A stretch of 64,000 bases of DNA, taken from the NCBI GenBank assembly GCA_040766135.1, contig JAXGRA010000006.1:84226-148225 (forward strand), read 5' to 3'. The notes beneath the pieces are model-generated. The model was given only the letters and a program-made list of their open reading frames with translations, did no database searches and had not been told where the DNA came from. This document shows positions 9,388 through 17,900 of the stretch, piece by piece. Origin of the DNA: JAGVSV01 sp040766135 (GTDB lineage: Bacteria > Bacillota > Clostridia > Christensenellales > Aristaeellaceae). Each line of letters opens with the position of its first letter. Positions within the stretch are counted from its first letter, which is position 1. Both the position numbers and the translations under genes were made by a program.

Positions 9388-10346
9388 TGCGCACGGCGCA
9401 CGAGGAACATATGTACGATATGGTGTGCAAAAAAGCCCGCGCATTTATGCTGCGCAACGCCCGCCCGCTGGACTGGGCGCGATGGCGGTATCACTTTGAG
9501 CAGGGCGACCGCCTGGCGGTGATGGACGCGCTGGCCGCTTATCAGAATGCGGACGGCGGCTTCGGGCATGCGCTGGAGCCGGATGCCTGGAACCCGCAGT
9601 CCACGCCCATCCAAACCTGGGCAGCTACCGAAATCCTGTGGGAAATCGGATGGAAGGACGCCGGGCATCCGATGATGGAGGGCCTGCTGCGGTACTTAGC
9701 CAGCGGGCAGGACTTTGACGGGCACACCTGGGCCAACACATGCGCCAGCAACAACGACCACCCGCACGCACCGTGGTGGCACAGCGACAGCACCAGCACC
9801 TGCCATCTTGCATACAACCCCACTGCATGTTTGGCCGGGTTTCTCCTGCGCTTTGCGCAGGACGGCAGTGCAGCGCATCAATTGGGACGGCGCATTGCAC
9901 GGGAAGCATATGACGCATACCTGGCACAGCATCCGCTTCCGGACATGCATACAGCAAGCTGCTATATACGCCTGTACCAGTATGCAAAGGAAGCAGGCTG
10001 CCAGGATGTGTTTGACGTGCCCGCGCTGGAGGACATGCTGCGCCAGCAGGTCAGGCATTCCATCACCCACGACATCGCCCAATGGGAGACGGGCTACATC
10101 TGCCGGCCATCCCAGTTCTTCAACCAGCGCAGCAGCATTTTTTATCAGGACAATGCCGACATCGCGGAATATGAATGCCAGTTTATCGCCCGGACGCAGC
10201 TGCCCGACGGCTCCTGGCCCATTCCCTGGCGCTGGGCCGATTACCCGGAGCAATGGGCCATCAGCAAAAACTGGTGGAAAGGCATCGTGGCCGTCAACAA
10301 TCTGCTGTATCTGAAGGGGATGAGCGCGGTGGCTATACCGCTTTGA
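9387..10346 (+). CDS. Alpha/alpha-barrel (prenyltransferase-like toroid) protein
   Basis: About 319 residues with no signal peptide. The segment AYQNADGGFGHALEPD and the later QLPDGSWPIPW look like the QW/squalene-hopene-type alpha/alpha-toroid repeats used by prenyltransferases and by some glycan-active enzymes. I cannot assign a reaction. The start is uncertain. The ATG at 9387 overlaps the ThuA stop by one base, which suits coupling. An in-frame ATG at 9411 has GAGGA 5 nt upstream. Located second in the 8665-12705 operon, it probably acts on the same carbohydrate as its neighbours. Confidence 0.7.
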   Translation: MRTAHEEHMYDMVCKKARAFMLRNARPLDWARWRYHFEQGDRLAVMDALAAYQNADGGFGHALEPDAWNPQSTPIQTWAATEILWEIGWKDAGHPMMEGLLRYLASGQDFDGHTWANTCASNNDHPHAPWWHSDSTSTCHLAYNPTACLAGFLLRFAQDGSAAHQLGRRIAREAYDAYLAQHPLPDMHTASCYIRLYQYAKEAGCQDVFDVPALEDMLRQQVRHSITHDIAQWETGYICRPSQFFNQRSSIFYQDNADIAEYECQFIARTQLPDGSWPIPWRWADYPEQWAISKNWWKGIVAVNNLLYLKGMSAVAIPL

Positions 10347-10376
10347 TACTGTTTGGAGCTGGTAAGGAGGAAAACC

Positions 10377-11645
10377 ATGGTAAATTGGGATAATCAGGCA
10401 AACGCAATGGCGCATACGTTCCAGCAGATTACCCCGTCCATGACGCAGGCGCAGATTCAGGCCTTGCTGGATAACGGGGGGCGGTTTTATTTTGAGCCCG
10501 GAGAATATTTGATAGATGTGTCAACCGGGCTGGGGCTCAGCATTGCATCCAACAGCGTCATAGAATTCGCCCCCGGCGCCAAGCTGATTGCGCTGGCAGC
10601 ATCGGTAGAAACCTACGCCATCCTGATGATCTCAGAAAAGTCGGACGTCACACTCAACCACCCTGCTGTCATCGGGGAACGGGCAACGCATACAGGCACC
10701 GCCGGGGAGTGGGGGCACGGCCTCCAGATCTCCAACAGCCGGCGCATCACGGTAAACCGGGGGCTGTTCAGGGATTGCTGGGGGGATGGTATCTATATCA
10801 GCGGTGCCAGCGAGAGCATCGTCCTTGACCATCCCATCTGTGACAACAACCGCAGGCAGGGCATCAGCGTCATCAGCTGCAACGGCCTGGACATCATCAG
10901 CCCTGTTTTGATGAACACAAACGGGACGCTTCCGCAGGCCGGCATTGATTTTGAGCCAAATGTTCCCGAAAATTGTCTGGAGAATATCCGCGTGGTCAAT
11001 CCGCTTACCAAAAACAACAGCGGCCCGGGCATTCTTATTGCGCCGTATAATCTGGCAAACACGGATGGAAAGTGCATCGACATCCGAATCGAGGGACATC
11101 GGGACGAGGGTAGCCTGAACGGCATGGCTGTGCAGCCGGTTGTCGGCACGTTGAACGGCATGATCAGCACCCACGAGCCTGTGTGGATCAACGCACAGCA
11201 TGCGGCCTATGATGGGCGCAATTGCAGCGCCGATGGGCCGCGCGTAGAGATCCATAATCCAGTTGTTTTATCCCCCAACCGGCAGCTGCTGGGCAGCGCA
11301 ACGCGCGATGTTGCCTTCCGGCTTTCGAGGGAGGCCGGCGATGTTTCCACCAGCCCGATTGGCAACCTGCACATTTTCCGGCCAAGCATCGTCACGGACA
11401 CAAACACACAAACGCTGTTCTATCTGTTTGATGACATAGCGCCGGTGAAAAATATCAGCCTTGTCGATCCGGTGGAACTGCCGCAAGAGGGTATTCCCCG
11501 CATGCTTTGGCATAACGTTGAGACGGGCATCATCCGGGATCAGTACAGGCAGTTGGTTCCCAGCACGCAATCGCACAGAAGCATATGCGCTGAAAACGAA
11601 AATTCTGTTATCAATACCACCTCTTGCGGAGGAACCCATGGATAA
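10377..11645 (+). CDS. Right-handed parallel beta-helix protein (pectate-lyase-like fold)
   Basis: A 422-residue protein with repeated short beta-helix rungs, for example SRRITVNRGLFRDCWGDGIY, SIVLDHPICDNNRRQGISVI and LDIISPVLMNTNG. This is the pattern of PbH1/pectate-lyase-3 proteins, which include lyases, epimerases and hydrolases of polysaccharides. There is no signal peptide, so it probably acts on an imported oligosaccharide. The ATG at 10377 follows AAGGAGG by 7 nt; a TTG further upstream lacks a site. Its last 8 bases overlap the next gene. Catalytic residues cannot be assigned from sequence alone. Confidence 0.8.
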   Translation: MVNWDNQANAMAHTFQQITPSMTQAQIQALLDNGGRFYFEPGEYLIDVSTGLGLSIASNSVIEFAPGAKLIALAASVETYAILMISEKSDVTLNHPAVIGERATHTGTAGEWGHGLQISNSRRITVNRGLFRDCWGDGIYISGASESIVLDHPICDNNRRQGISVISCNGLDIISPVLMNTNGTLPQAGIDFEPNVPENCLENIRVVNPLTKNNSGPGILIAPYNLANTDGKCIDIRIEGHRDEGSLNGMAVQPVVGTLNGMISTHEPVWINAQHAAYDGRNCSADGPRVEIHNPVVLSPNRQLLGSATRDVAFRLSREAGDVSTSPIGNLHIFRPSIVTDTNTQTLFYLFDDIAPVKNISLVDPVELPQEGIPRMLWHNVETGIIRDQYRQLVPSTQSHRSICAENENSVINTTSCGGTHG

Positions 11646-12705
11646 AATGACTTCGCACGAGCGCTTCACGCGCATGTACCAGCACCGGGAGGCCGACCGG
11701 GTGCCCATCTTAGACAGCCCGTGGTCGGAAACCATTGACCGCTGGGTGCAGGAAGGCATGCCCACGCGCGATTATGTGGCGTACTTTGGCCTGGACAAGG
11801 TGGCGCATATCTCGGTGGACAACTCCCCGCGCTATGAAAAGAAAACCATCGAGCAAACCGAGGACTACCGCATCTATACTACGTCCTGGGGTGCCACGCT
11901 GAAAAGCTGGACAAAACATGGCTCCACGCCGGAGTTTTTGGATTTTACCATTACAGATGCCGAAAAATGGCTGGAAGCCAAGGCGCGCATGCAAATGGAC
12001 GACGCCCGCATCCCGTGGGATTATCTCAAGGAAAACTACCCGCGCTGGCGGGCGGAGGGGTACTGGATCTCCGCCGGGCTGTGGTTTGGCTTTGACGTGA
12101 CGCACAGCTGGACGGTGGGCACTGAGCGCCTGCTGATGGCCATGATTGAGGAGCCGGAGTGGGTGAAGGACATGTACGATACCTTCTTAGAGCTGGACCT
12201 GCAGCTGCTCGACCGCGTGTGGGATGCTGGGTATCGCTTTGACGAGGTGACCTGGCCCAACGACATGGGCTACAAGCACAACCAGTTTTTCTCGATGAAC
12301 ACCTTCCGCGCGTTGGACAAGCCCCGCCTGCAGCGGGCCATCGTCTGGGCGCACAACAAGGGCGCGGTAGCGCGGCTGCACTCCTGCGGGGATATCAATC
12401 CCTTTGTGCCGGAGCTGATCGGCATCGGCCTGGACGGCCTCAACCCGTTAGAGGTCAAGGCCGGGATGGATCCCGTGCACCTGAAGCGCACCTATGGCGA
12501 CAAGCTCACCTTCCACGGCGGCATCAACGCCGTGCTGTGGGACAAGCCGGAGCAAATCAAGGCCGAAATCGCCCGCGTGGTGCCGGTGATGATGGAAAAC
12601 GGTGGCTATATCTTTGCGTCCGATCACTCCATCCCGGAGAATGTGAGCCTCAAGGATTTTGAGGGCATATTGGAGACGGTGCGTGAGGTGGGGACGTATA
12701 AGTGA
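11638..12705 (+). CDS. Uroporphyrinogen decarboxylase-like protein (URO-D superfamily)
   Basis: A 355-residue TIM-barrel protein of the URO-D/MtaA superfamily. The segments HSCGDINPFVPELIGIGLDGLNPLE and TFHGGINAVLWD are typical, followed by GGYIFASDHSIPENV. True HemE is unlikely, because the N-terminal arginine-rich substrate motif is not evident and there are no heme genes nearby. Paralogues in gut Firmicutes often sit in sugar or methyl-transfer loci and have no proven activity. GGAGG precedes the ATG at 11638, which overlaps the beta-helix gene by 8 bp. It is the last gene of the cluster and converges on the gene ending at 12711 with only 5 bp between. Confidence 0.8.
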   Translation: MDKMTSHERFTRMYQHREADRVPILDSPWSETIDRWVQEGMPTRDYVAYFGLDKVAHISVDNSPRYEKKTIEQTEDYRIYTTSWGATLKSWTKHGSTPEFLDFTITDAEKWLEAKARMQMDDARIPWDYLKENYPRWRAEGYWISAGLWFGFDVTHSWTVGTERLLMAMIEEPEWVKDMYDTFLELDLQLLDRVWDAGYRFDEVTWPNDMGYKHNQFFSMNTFRALDKPRLQRAIVWAHNKGAVARLHSCGDINPFVPELIGIGLDGLNPLEVKAGMDPVHLKRTYGDKLTFHGGINAVLWDKPEQIKAEIARVVPVMMENGGYIFASDHSIPENVSLKDFEGILETVREVGTYK

Positions 12706-12710
12706 TTTTT

Positions 12711-14018
12711 TTATCCATCACCCTCTGTAGAGCCAATGTCCGTAAAAGCATCCTGCTGCGCGAATAGCACCTGCTGTTCGTTCACTTCCACCAGCCATCT
12801 GCCGTCCGGCGCTTGCCCGATAAGCAGCCACACAGCGTTGTCATATTCATCCAGCGGAACGCTTAATCCCGGCAGAATGTTGATCAGGTGTTCCTTTTTG
12901 CTCTCCTCGCTGTTATAAGAGGGGAAGCTGCATATCACGTTTTCAATTTCCTTGCCAAATGCCAGTTCATCCCGACGGAACCATCCCGTCAAGCCATGCA
13001 CGGAATCCCCGATTTCCAGGCAAACCCAATTCTCCCGCACTTCTTTCACTTGTCCAACCACGCGCGCAAAGCAATCGGCCAGCAGTTTGCCTTCCGGCGC
13101 GTCATACAGCGCTGCGTCATCGGATTTTGTGCAGGCATACCCCTCGGCATCAAGATGCAAAAGCGCCTCCTCAATCGAACTGGGGATTTCAGTGATGTTG
13201 AACGCTTCCAGCGTCACGGGAAAAAGCGGCTGCCCATAGTGCCGGGCGTTATTGTTTTGACCGTTCTCCCCGTAGGTGATGTCAACGACTCCATGTTGGC
13301 CCACCGTGAAGATTTCGCTGCCGTTGTTGATAACATCAAGCTGCCATACGCCGGCTGAATCACGGCGAAAGCTAAGCTCTAAGCTGTCGGTATCAATCTC
13401 CATATAATCGTTGAAGGAGTGAGCGCCGTTGATATCAAAAGCTGCCTGTTGAGCGGGTGAAAAAACAGTTTGCACATATTCATCACCGTCCCAGCAGGCG
13501 ATGCGCACGCTTTGAAGCCCGTCGGGATGGATTGCTACGCCTATCAGGTAATCAGGATACGCAGCGAGCCATGCCCAACGCATGCCCTCTTCCAGCAGAA
13601 ATGTAGCACAGCCTGGCAGAATGGATTCATCAAACACAAAGCCGGGACAATATTCGTCGTATATTTTTGACAAAGGCATGTTAGAAATACGCTGTACGGC
13701 CTCTTCGGTAAGCGGCACCTTGGCCCAATCCGTTATTTCCCAGGGAATCTTATCGCCTTTCTTCAATGGATCCAGCAAAGCATGGAGCTGCTTGAACTCA
13801 AGCTGTTCGTCCGACATGCGAAACAAGCCAATTTCACAATGATCGGTCATTTCTTCCTTCCATTGCCTTGCAGCGTATTTGTTAACCTTCCAGATTTGCC
13901 AATCAGGATATTCCTGCGCTGCGGCAAGCCGCAGCTCTTCCGTAGAAAATTCTTCCGCCCATGCCATGTTGAAGCACAGGAGATTGACAGCCAACAATAC
14001 CAGCAATACGCGTTTCAT
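12711..14018 (-). CDS. Exported protein with a C-terminal SH3b-like region
   Basis: The 435-residue product starts with a signal peptide (MKRVLLVLLAVNLLCFNMAWA, cleavage near residue 21). The middle third has no fold I recognise. From about residue 305 the sequence LYDAPEGKLLADCFARVVGQ, followed by NWVCLEIGDSVHGLTGWFRR, has the spacing of a bacterial SH3 (SH3b) domain, which usually binds peptidoglycan. The start at 14018 has AAAGGA about 10 nt upstream. It is downstream of the HExxH gene on the same strand, 54 bp away. Function unknown; a cell-wall role is an inference. Confidence 0.7.
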   Translation of the reverse strand: MKRVLLVLLAVNLLCFNMAWAEEFSTEELRLAAAQEYPDWQIWKVNKYAARQWKEEMTDHCEIGLFRMSDEQLEFKQLHALLDPLKKGDKIPWEITDWAKVPLTEEAVQRISNMPLSKIYDEYCPGFVFDESILPGCATFLLEEGMRWAWLAAYPDYLIGVAIHPDGLQSVRIACWDGDEYVQTVFSPAQQAAFDINGAHSFNDYMEIDTDSLELSFRRDSAGVWQLDVINNGSEIFTVGQHGVVDITYGENGQNNNARHYGQPLFPVTLEAFNITEIPSSIEEALLHLDAEGYACTKSDDAALYDAPEGKLLADCFARVVGQVKEVRENWVCLEIGDSVHGLTGWFRRDELAFGKEIENVICSFPSYNSEESKKEHLINILPGLSVPLDEYDNAVWLLIGQAPDGRWLVEVNEQQVLFAQQDAFTDIGSTEGDG

Positions 14019-14072
14019 TGTCTTTCTTTCCTTTCAATTTGATTGTACATATAAATGGCGGAGCGTCTTCTT

Positions 14073-14936
14073 CTACCTCCTTTCTGCCAAACACTCCATC
14101 AGAACAGCGTTAATGTCGGGCGGGGAAACGTCGGGCAGCAGTTTGGCGGTCAGCGAGCGCACCAGATGCTCCTCAAACGCGTTGAGCTGTCCCTGTGGAG
14201 AATCCGAGAGGTTATAGGAAGCATCCAGCCCGGAATAGGTGCGCTTCTGCGACAAAATAACCTGACTGTGTTGCAGCACAATCGGATGCACCACATGATG
14301 CAAAAACTCATGCAGCACGGAATCCATGCGAAACGCGCCGGAGCTGAACAGAAAGCCATCCGCTGTCCAGTGATAATCGCTGGCATACACGCACTTGATG
14401 GCAGAAAGGACAATCCGGACGTGCCGGACAGGCGACTGGTACGCGTCCGCGCAGGCCCTCAGGCTTTCCTCTAACTGCATCAGGTCGCCCCGATATATAT
14501 CGTTCTGCCGTGCAATCCATTGATTTTCCCATGCCAGATAATCAAGGAAATCAGAGCGCTGCATCACATCGCGTAACGCAACGGGGAAATCCTTCACCCA
14601 AGCCCAAAACGCAGGCCCTTTCTCCGCTGGCGCAATGTTGCCGGCGGAAAGAACTTGCCTGCGAAAACCCTCAACATCCGCAAATCCGGAAAACGCAGGG
14701 TGCAGATAGAATGCTGCGGTTTCCAGCAGCGCAGCCCGCGGCCAATATGCGTATACATCACAGGAATGTTGACGCGCACCATCAAAAAATGGCAGCGCGC
14801 GGCTGCCATGGGCAAAGGACTGAATCACATCTGCATGCGCGTGATCCCTGTCCAGGGGATAGTATTCATAACCGCCCTGCAATAAAGCATAATAAATGGC
14901 AGAAATGGCCGGGATGTTCGTGATGGTCAGGTTCAC
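14073..14936 (-). CDS. Putative zinc metallopeptidase-like protein with HExxH motif
   Basis: A 287-residue protein with no signal peptide. The sequence LHEFLHHVVHP gives an HExxH site (His209, Glu210, His213), and a downstream AFEEHL segment at about residue 250 could supply the third, glutamate ligand of a gluzincin. I do not recognise the family. The GTG at 14936 is favoured because it overlaps the stop of the upstream gene as GTGA. A second GTG at 14951 would extend it by five residues. Coupling to the zinc-ribbon membrane protein upstream suggests that they act together. Peptidase activity is a prediction from the motif only. Confidence 0.6.
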   Translation of the reverse strand: MNLTITNIPAISAIYYALLQGGYEYYPLDRDHAHADVIQSFAHGSRALPFFDGARQHSCDVYAYWPRAALLETAAFYLHPAFSGFADVEGFRRQVLSAGNIAPAEKGPAFWAWVKDFPVALRDVMQRSDFLDYLAWENQWIARQNDIYRGDLMQLEESLRACADAYQSPVRHVRIVLSAIKCVYASDYHWTADGFLFSSGAFRMDSVLHEFLHHVVHPIVLQHSQVILSQKRTYSGLDASYNLSDSPQGQLNAFEEHLVRSLTAKLLPDVSPPDINAVLMECLAERR

Positions 14937-15397
14937 AGCTCTTTCCCACACTGCCCGCAGAACTTATCCGTTTCATCGTTCAGCGCCTTGCAGTGCGGGC
15001 AGCGCACCTTGATGATTTCCTGCGGCTCGCTCTGCCCATCCCGGAAGGCTTCGACGGCGTCCTTGACCATGCCGCCGGCCATGTGGGTGTAGGGATGCAG
15101 GTCTTCGCGGGCTTTTTCCGGGTCCAGCACCAGGCCGGAGCCGGCAAAGCCGCGCGCGGCGATGCGCTGCACAACGCTGCCCCCCGCCAGCAGCATGCCG
15201 ATAACCACCATCATAAAGCCGCCCGGCGCGCCGGAATTTATCGTCATGCTGTGCACAGACGACATGCCTTCGGATACAAACGTGATAAAGCCCACCGCGC
15301 CCAGCAGCCCGCCCAATACCATCAGGGCTGTGCCGATGTTGTACAGCATTTTGCGCTGCGGGGGTATCTCCGGCTTGCGGTCATTGGGTGTGGACAT
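14933..15397 (-). CDS. Small membrane protein with C-terminal zinc ribbon
   Basis: A 154-residue protein with two membrane segments (about residues 20-42 and 58-77), a soluble stretch, and a C-terminal CPHC...CGQC pair at about residues 135-152 that forms a zinc ribbon. Such proteins are common in Firmicutes and mostly uncharacterised. Its stop overlaps the GTG of the HExxH gene. It is 21 bp downstream of the peptidoglycan-binding protein, so all three probably share a transcript. Confidence 0.75.
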   Translation of the reverse strand: MSTPNDRKPEIPPQRKMLYNIGTALMVLGGLLGAVGFITFVSEGMSSVHSMTINSGAPGGFMMVVIGMLLAGGSVVQRIAARGFAGSGLVLDPEKAREDLHPYTHMAGGMVKDAVEAFRDGQSEPQEIIKVRCPHCKALNDETDKFCGQCGKEL

Positions 15398-15418
15398 GTT
15401 GTTTGCCCTCCATCTCCA

Positions 15419-15934
15419 TCATTTCGGCACCGGGTTGGGGCCGTACAGCGCCGTCAGCGTGGCGCTGCCCGCCACCCCGTCGGCCTTCAGGTTGTTTTTG
15501 CGCTGGAATTCCTTGACGGCTGCCAGCGTGCCGCTGCCAAACTCGCCGTCGGCGGTGCCTTTCAGGTACCCCAACTGGATGAGTTTCAGCTGCATCTGTT
15601 TGACGCCATCGCTCAGGTCGCCCTTGCGCAGGGTGGTGATCGCCGTGGGCGCTGGGGTCATCTGCAGCACCGGCGCGGCGGTAGGCTCCTGGATGGGCTC
15701 GGCCGTGGGCTCCGGCGTGTCTTCCACCACCGGTATATCAGTAGCCAGCTGGGTATTGCCAATCACATCGCCGATGCTGGGCAGCACCTCCGGCGTGGCC
15801 GTCACCGCCGCCGGGCCGGGCGCACCGCCGCCGCGCGTCAAATAGATAATCACGGTAATCAGCATCAGCACCGCAAGGGCTATCACAATCAGCAGTTTGT
15901 TGCCCCGCGTCATGGGTTCGTTGTAGCGTTGCAT
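15419..15934 (-). CDS. Membrane-anchored peptidoglycan-binding domain protein
   Basis: The 171-residue product has an N-terminal signal anchor (about residues 13-33), a Pro/Thr/Ala-rich linker, and a C-terminal PG_binding_1 domain at about residues 102-165 (KGDLSDGVKQMQLKLIQLGY, FGSGTLAAVKEFQ). It is predicted to sit outside the membrane and bind cell wall. There is no catalytic domain. AAGGAGGA precedes the ATG. It lies 16 bp downstream of prfA on the same strand. Confidence 0.85.
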   Translation of the reverse strand: MQRYNEPMTRGNKLLIVIALAVLMLITVIIYLTRGGGAPGPAAVTATPEVLPSIGDVIGNTQLATDIPVVEDTPEPTAEPIQEPTAAPVLQMTPAPTAITTLRKGDLSDGVKQMQLKLIQLGYLKGTADGEFGSGTLAAVKEFQRKNNLKADGVAGSATLTALYGPNPVPK

Positions 15935-15950
15935 AGGCTCCTCCTTGTGC

Positions 15951-17021
15951 TTAATCGCCCTGGGCGGCTTCCTTCAGCGCCTCGGCCTGGGCTTCCATGG
16001 TCAGCGCATCGATAATTTCGTCCAAATCCCCATCCATAATATCATCAATTTGATACAGCGTAAGGCCAATGCGGTGGTCGGTCACGCGCCCCTGCGGGAA
16101 ATTATAGGTGCGGATGCGCTCGCTGCGGTCGCCCGTGCCGATTAACCCCTTGCGGTGGGCGGCATAGGCCGCATGCGCCTCGGCTTGCATCTTTTCGTAC
16201 AGGCGCGCGCGCAGCACGCGCATGGCCTGCTCCTTGTTTTTCAGCTGGCTCTTTTCATCCTGACAGGTCACCACCAGCCCGGTGGGCAAATGCGTGATGC
16301 GGATGGCGGAGTCCGTCATGTTGATGTACTGCCCGCCGTGCCCGCTGGCGCGGTAGCTGTCGATGCGCAGGTCTTCCTGGTTGATCTCCACTTCCACCTC
16401 GTCGGCCTCGGGCAGCACGGCCACGGTGGCGGTGCTGGTGTGGATGCGCCCGGCCGATTCGGTCACCGGCACGCGCTGCACGCGGTGCACGCCGGATTCA
16501 AACTTCATGCGGCTGTACGCGCCCTGCCCGGACAGCATGATCACGGCCTCCCGGATGCCGCCGATTTCGGTATCGCTCACGCTGGTCAGGCGCGCCTGAA
16601 AGCCATGGCGCTCGGCATAGCGGGTGTACATGCGCACCAGCATCGCGCCGAACAGCCCGGCCTCATCGCCGCCCGCCCCCGCGCGCACCTCTAACACAAC
16701 GTTGCGCTCATCGTTGGGGTCCCTGGGCAGCAGCAGCAACCGCAGCTGATGCTCCATCTCAGCCTGCCGGGGGCGCAGCATGTTCAGTTCCTCCTGCGCC
16801 ATGTCGGCCATCTCCGGGTGGCTCAGCAGCTCCTGCGCGGCGTCCAGCTCCTCCATCAGGCGGCAATATTCCCGCCAGGCCGTTACCGCAGGCTCCAGCT
16901 GCGCGTGTTCCTTCAGGATTTTCTGCCAGCGGGGCAGGTCGGCGATGACTTCAGGCTGCGCAGATTCCACCGTCAACTCCTCGTAGCGGTGTTCCATCCA
17001 TTCAAAGCGCTCAGACATCAT
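15951..17021 (-). CDS. prfA: Peptide chain release factor 1
   Basis: RF1 recognises UAA and UAG stop codons in the ribosomal A site and triggers peptide release. About 356 residues, the normal length. The tripeptide anticodon region reads VPVTES (PxT type, RF1 rather than RF2) and the catalytic GGQ lies in SGHGGQYINMTDSAIRITHL. The start is one of two adjacent ATGs (17021, 17018); the TTG at 17027 is less likely. It is followed upstream by prmC, which methylates the GGQ glutamine, in the usual Firmicutes order. RF1 presence means UAG is used as a stop here, which bears on the amber codon in the IS66 transposase. Confidence 0.96.
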   Translation of the reverse strand: MMSERFEWMEHRYEELTVESAQPEVIADLPRWQKILKEHAQLEPAVTAWREYCRLMEELDAAQELLSHPEMADMAQEELNMLRPRQAEMEHQLRLLLLPRDPNDERNVVLEVRAGAGGDEAGLFGAMLVRMYTRYAERHGFQARLTSVSDTEIGGIREAVIMLSGQGAYSRMKFESGVHRVQRVPVTESAGRIHTSTATVAVLPEADEVEVEINQEDLRIDSYRASGHGGQYINMTDSAIRITHLPTGLVVTCQDEKSQLKNKEQAMRVLRARLYEKMQAEAHAAYAAHRKGLIGTGDRSERIRTYNFPQGRVTDHRIGLTLYQIDDIMDGDLDEIIDALTMEAQAEALKEAAQGD

Positions 17022-17072
17022 CGGCAACCAACCCCTTACAAAATATTACGTATGTGCACATTTATTTCGTGC

Positions 17073-17900
17073 TTACCGCAGCTGCGCGGCCAGTGCGCGG
17101 GGCAGCCCCGCTAAGTCATCATACACCAGCATGCCGCAAAAATCCCGCCCGGCCAGCGTTTTTACATCCTGCGCCTGATGATCGCCCAGTTCCACCACCA
17201 GATGCCCGGCGGGTTTTAAGTGCTGCGGCGCCTGGGCAAACAGCCTGCGGTAGACATCCAGCCCGTCCGCGCCGCCGTCCAGCGCCAGCGCAGGCTCGCC
17301 CTGCACCTCCCGCTGCAAATGCGGCAACTCCCGCGATGGAATATAGGGCGGGTTGGACACAATCACATCAAACCGGCGGCCTTTTACCGGCGCAAAGCCA
17401 TCCCCTTGCAGTATTTCAACATCCAGACCGCAGGCGCGGGCATTGTCGCTGGCCAGCGCCACGGCGTGCGGCGATATATCCACCGCCGTGACCTGGGCAT
17501 CGGGCCGCAGATGCTTGATGGCCAGCGCGATAGCGCCGCTGCCCGTGCCCACATCCAGCACTGTTCCCCCCTGCGGCAGGCGATGAAGCGCCTGCTGCAC
17601 CACCACGGCGGTATCCTCCCGCGGGATCAACACGCCGGGCCGTACCGCCAGCGTCAGGCCTATAAATTCCTGGCTGCCTACAATATACTGCAGCGGCTCG
17701 CGCGCGGCGCGGCGTGCAATCAGCCTTTGGTAATTATCATGGGATGCCAGGGGCAGTTTTTCCTGGCAGCGCAGCAGCAGGTGCAGCCGCTGTTCACCCA
17801 GCACATGGGCCAGCAGCTCGCCCGCGTCATGCCCGGCGCTGGGCACCCCGGCGGCAGCCAGCGCCGCCTCCCCTTGCTGCAGGGCGGCGCGGATGGTCAT
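17073..17900 (-). CDS. prmC: Release factor glutamine methyltransferase
   Basis: Transfers a methyl group from SAM to the glutamine of the GGQ motif in RF1/RF2. The 275-residue product has the N-terminal helical substrate domain, the SAM-binding motif VLDVGTGSGAIALAI at about residues 112-126, and the catalytic SNPPYIPS at about 181-188. The ATG at 17900 overlaps the yqhQ stop. It is 51 bp upstream of prfA, its substrate gene. Confidence 0.95.
   Translation of the reverse strand: MTIRAALQQGEAALAAAGVPSAGHDAGELLAHVLGEQRLHLLLRCQEKLPLASHDNYQRLIARRAAREPLQYIVGSQEFIGLTLAVRPGVLIPREDTAVVVQQALHRLPQGGTVLDVGTGSGAIALAIKHLRPDAQVTAVDISPHAVALASDNARACGLDVEILQGDGFAPVKGRRFDVIVSNPPYIPSRELPHLQREVQGEPALALDGGADGLDVYRRLFAQAPQHLKPAGHLVVELGDHQAQDVKTLAGRDFCGMLVYDDLAGLPRALAAQLR

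Noticed and set aside
11461..11637. N-terminal extension of the UroD-like protein
   Set aside because: Overlaps the beta-helix gene out of frame and is Arg-rich without conservation; ATG at 11638 has GGAGG.
14993..16015. Plus-strand frame of 340 codons
   Set aside because: Shadow of zinc-ribbon and peptidoglycan-binding genes; Arg/His-rich, no start signal.
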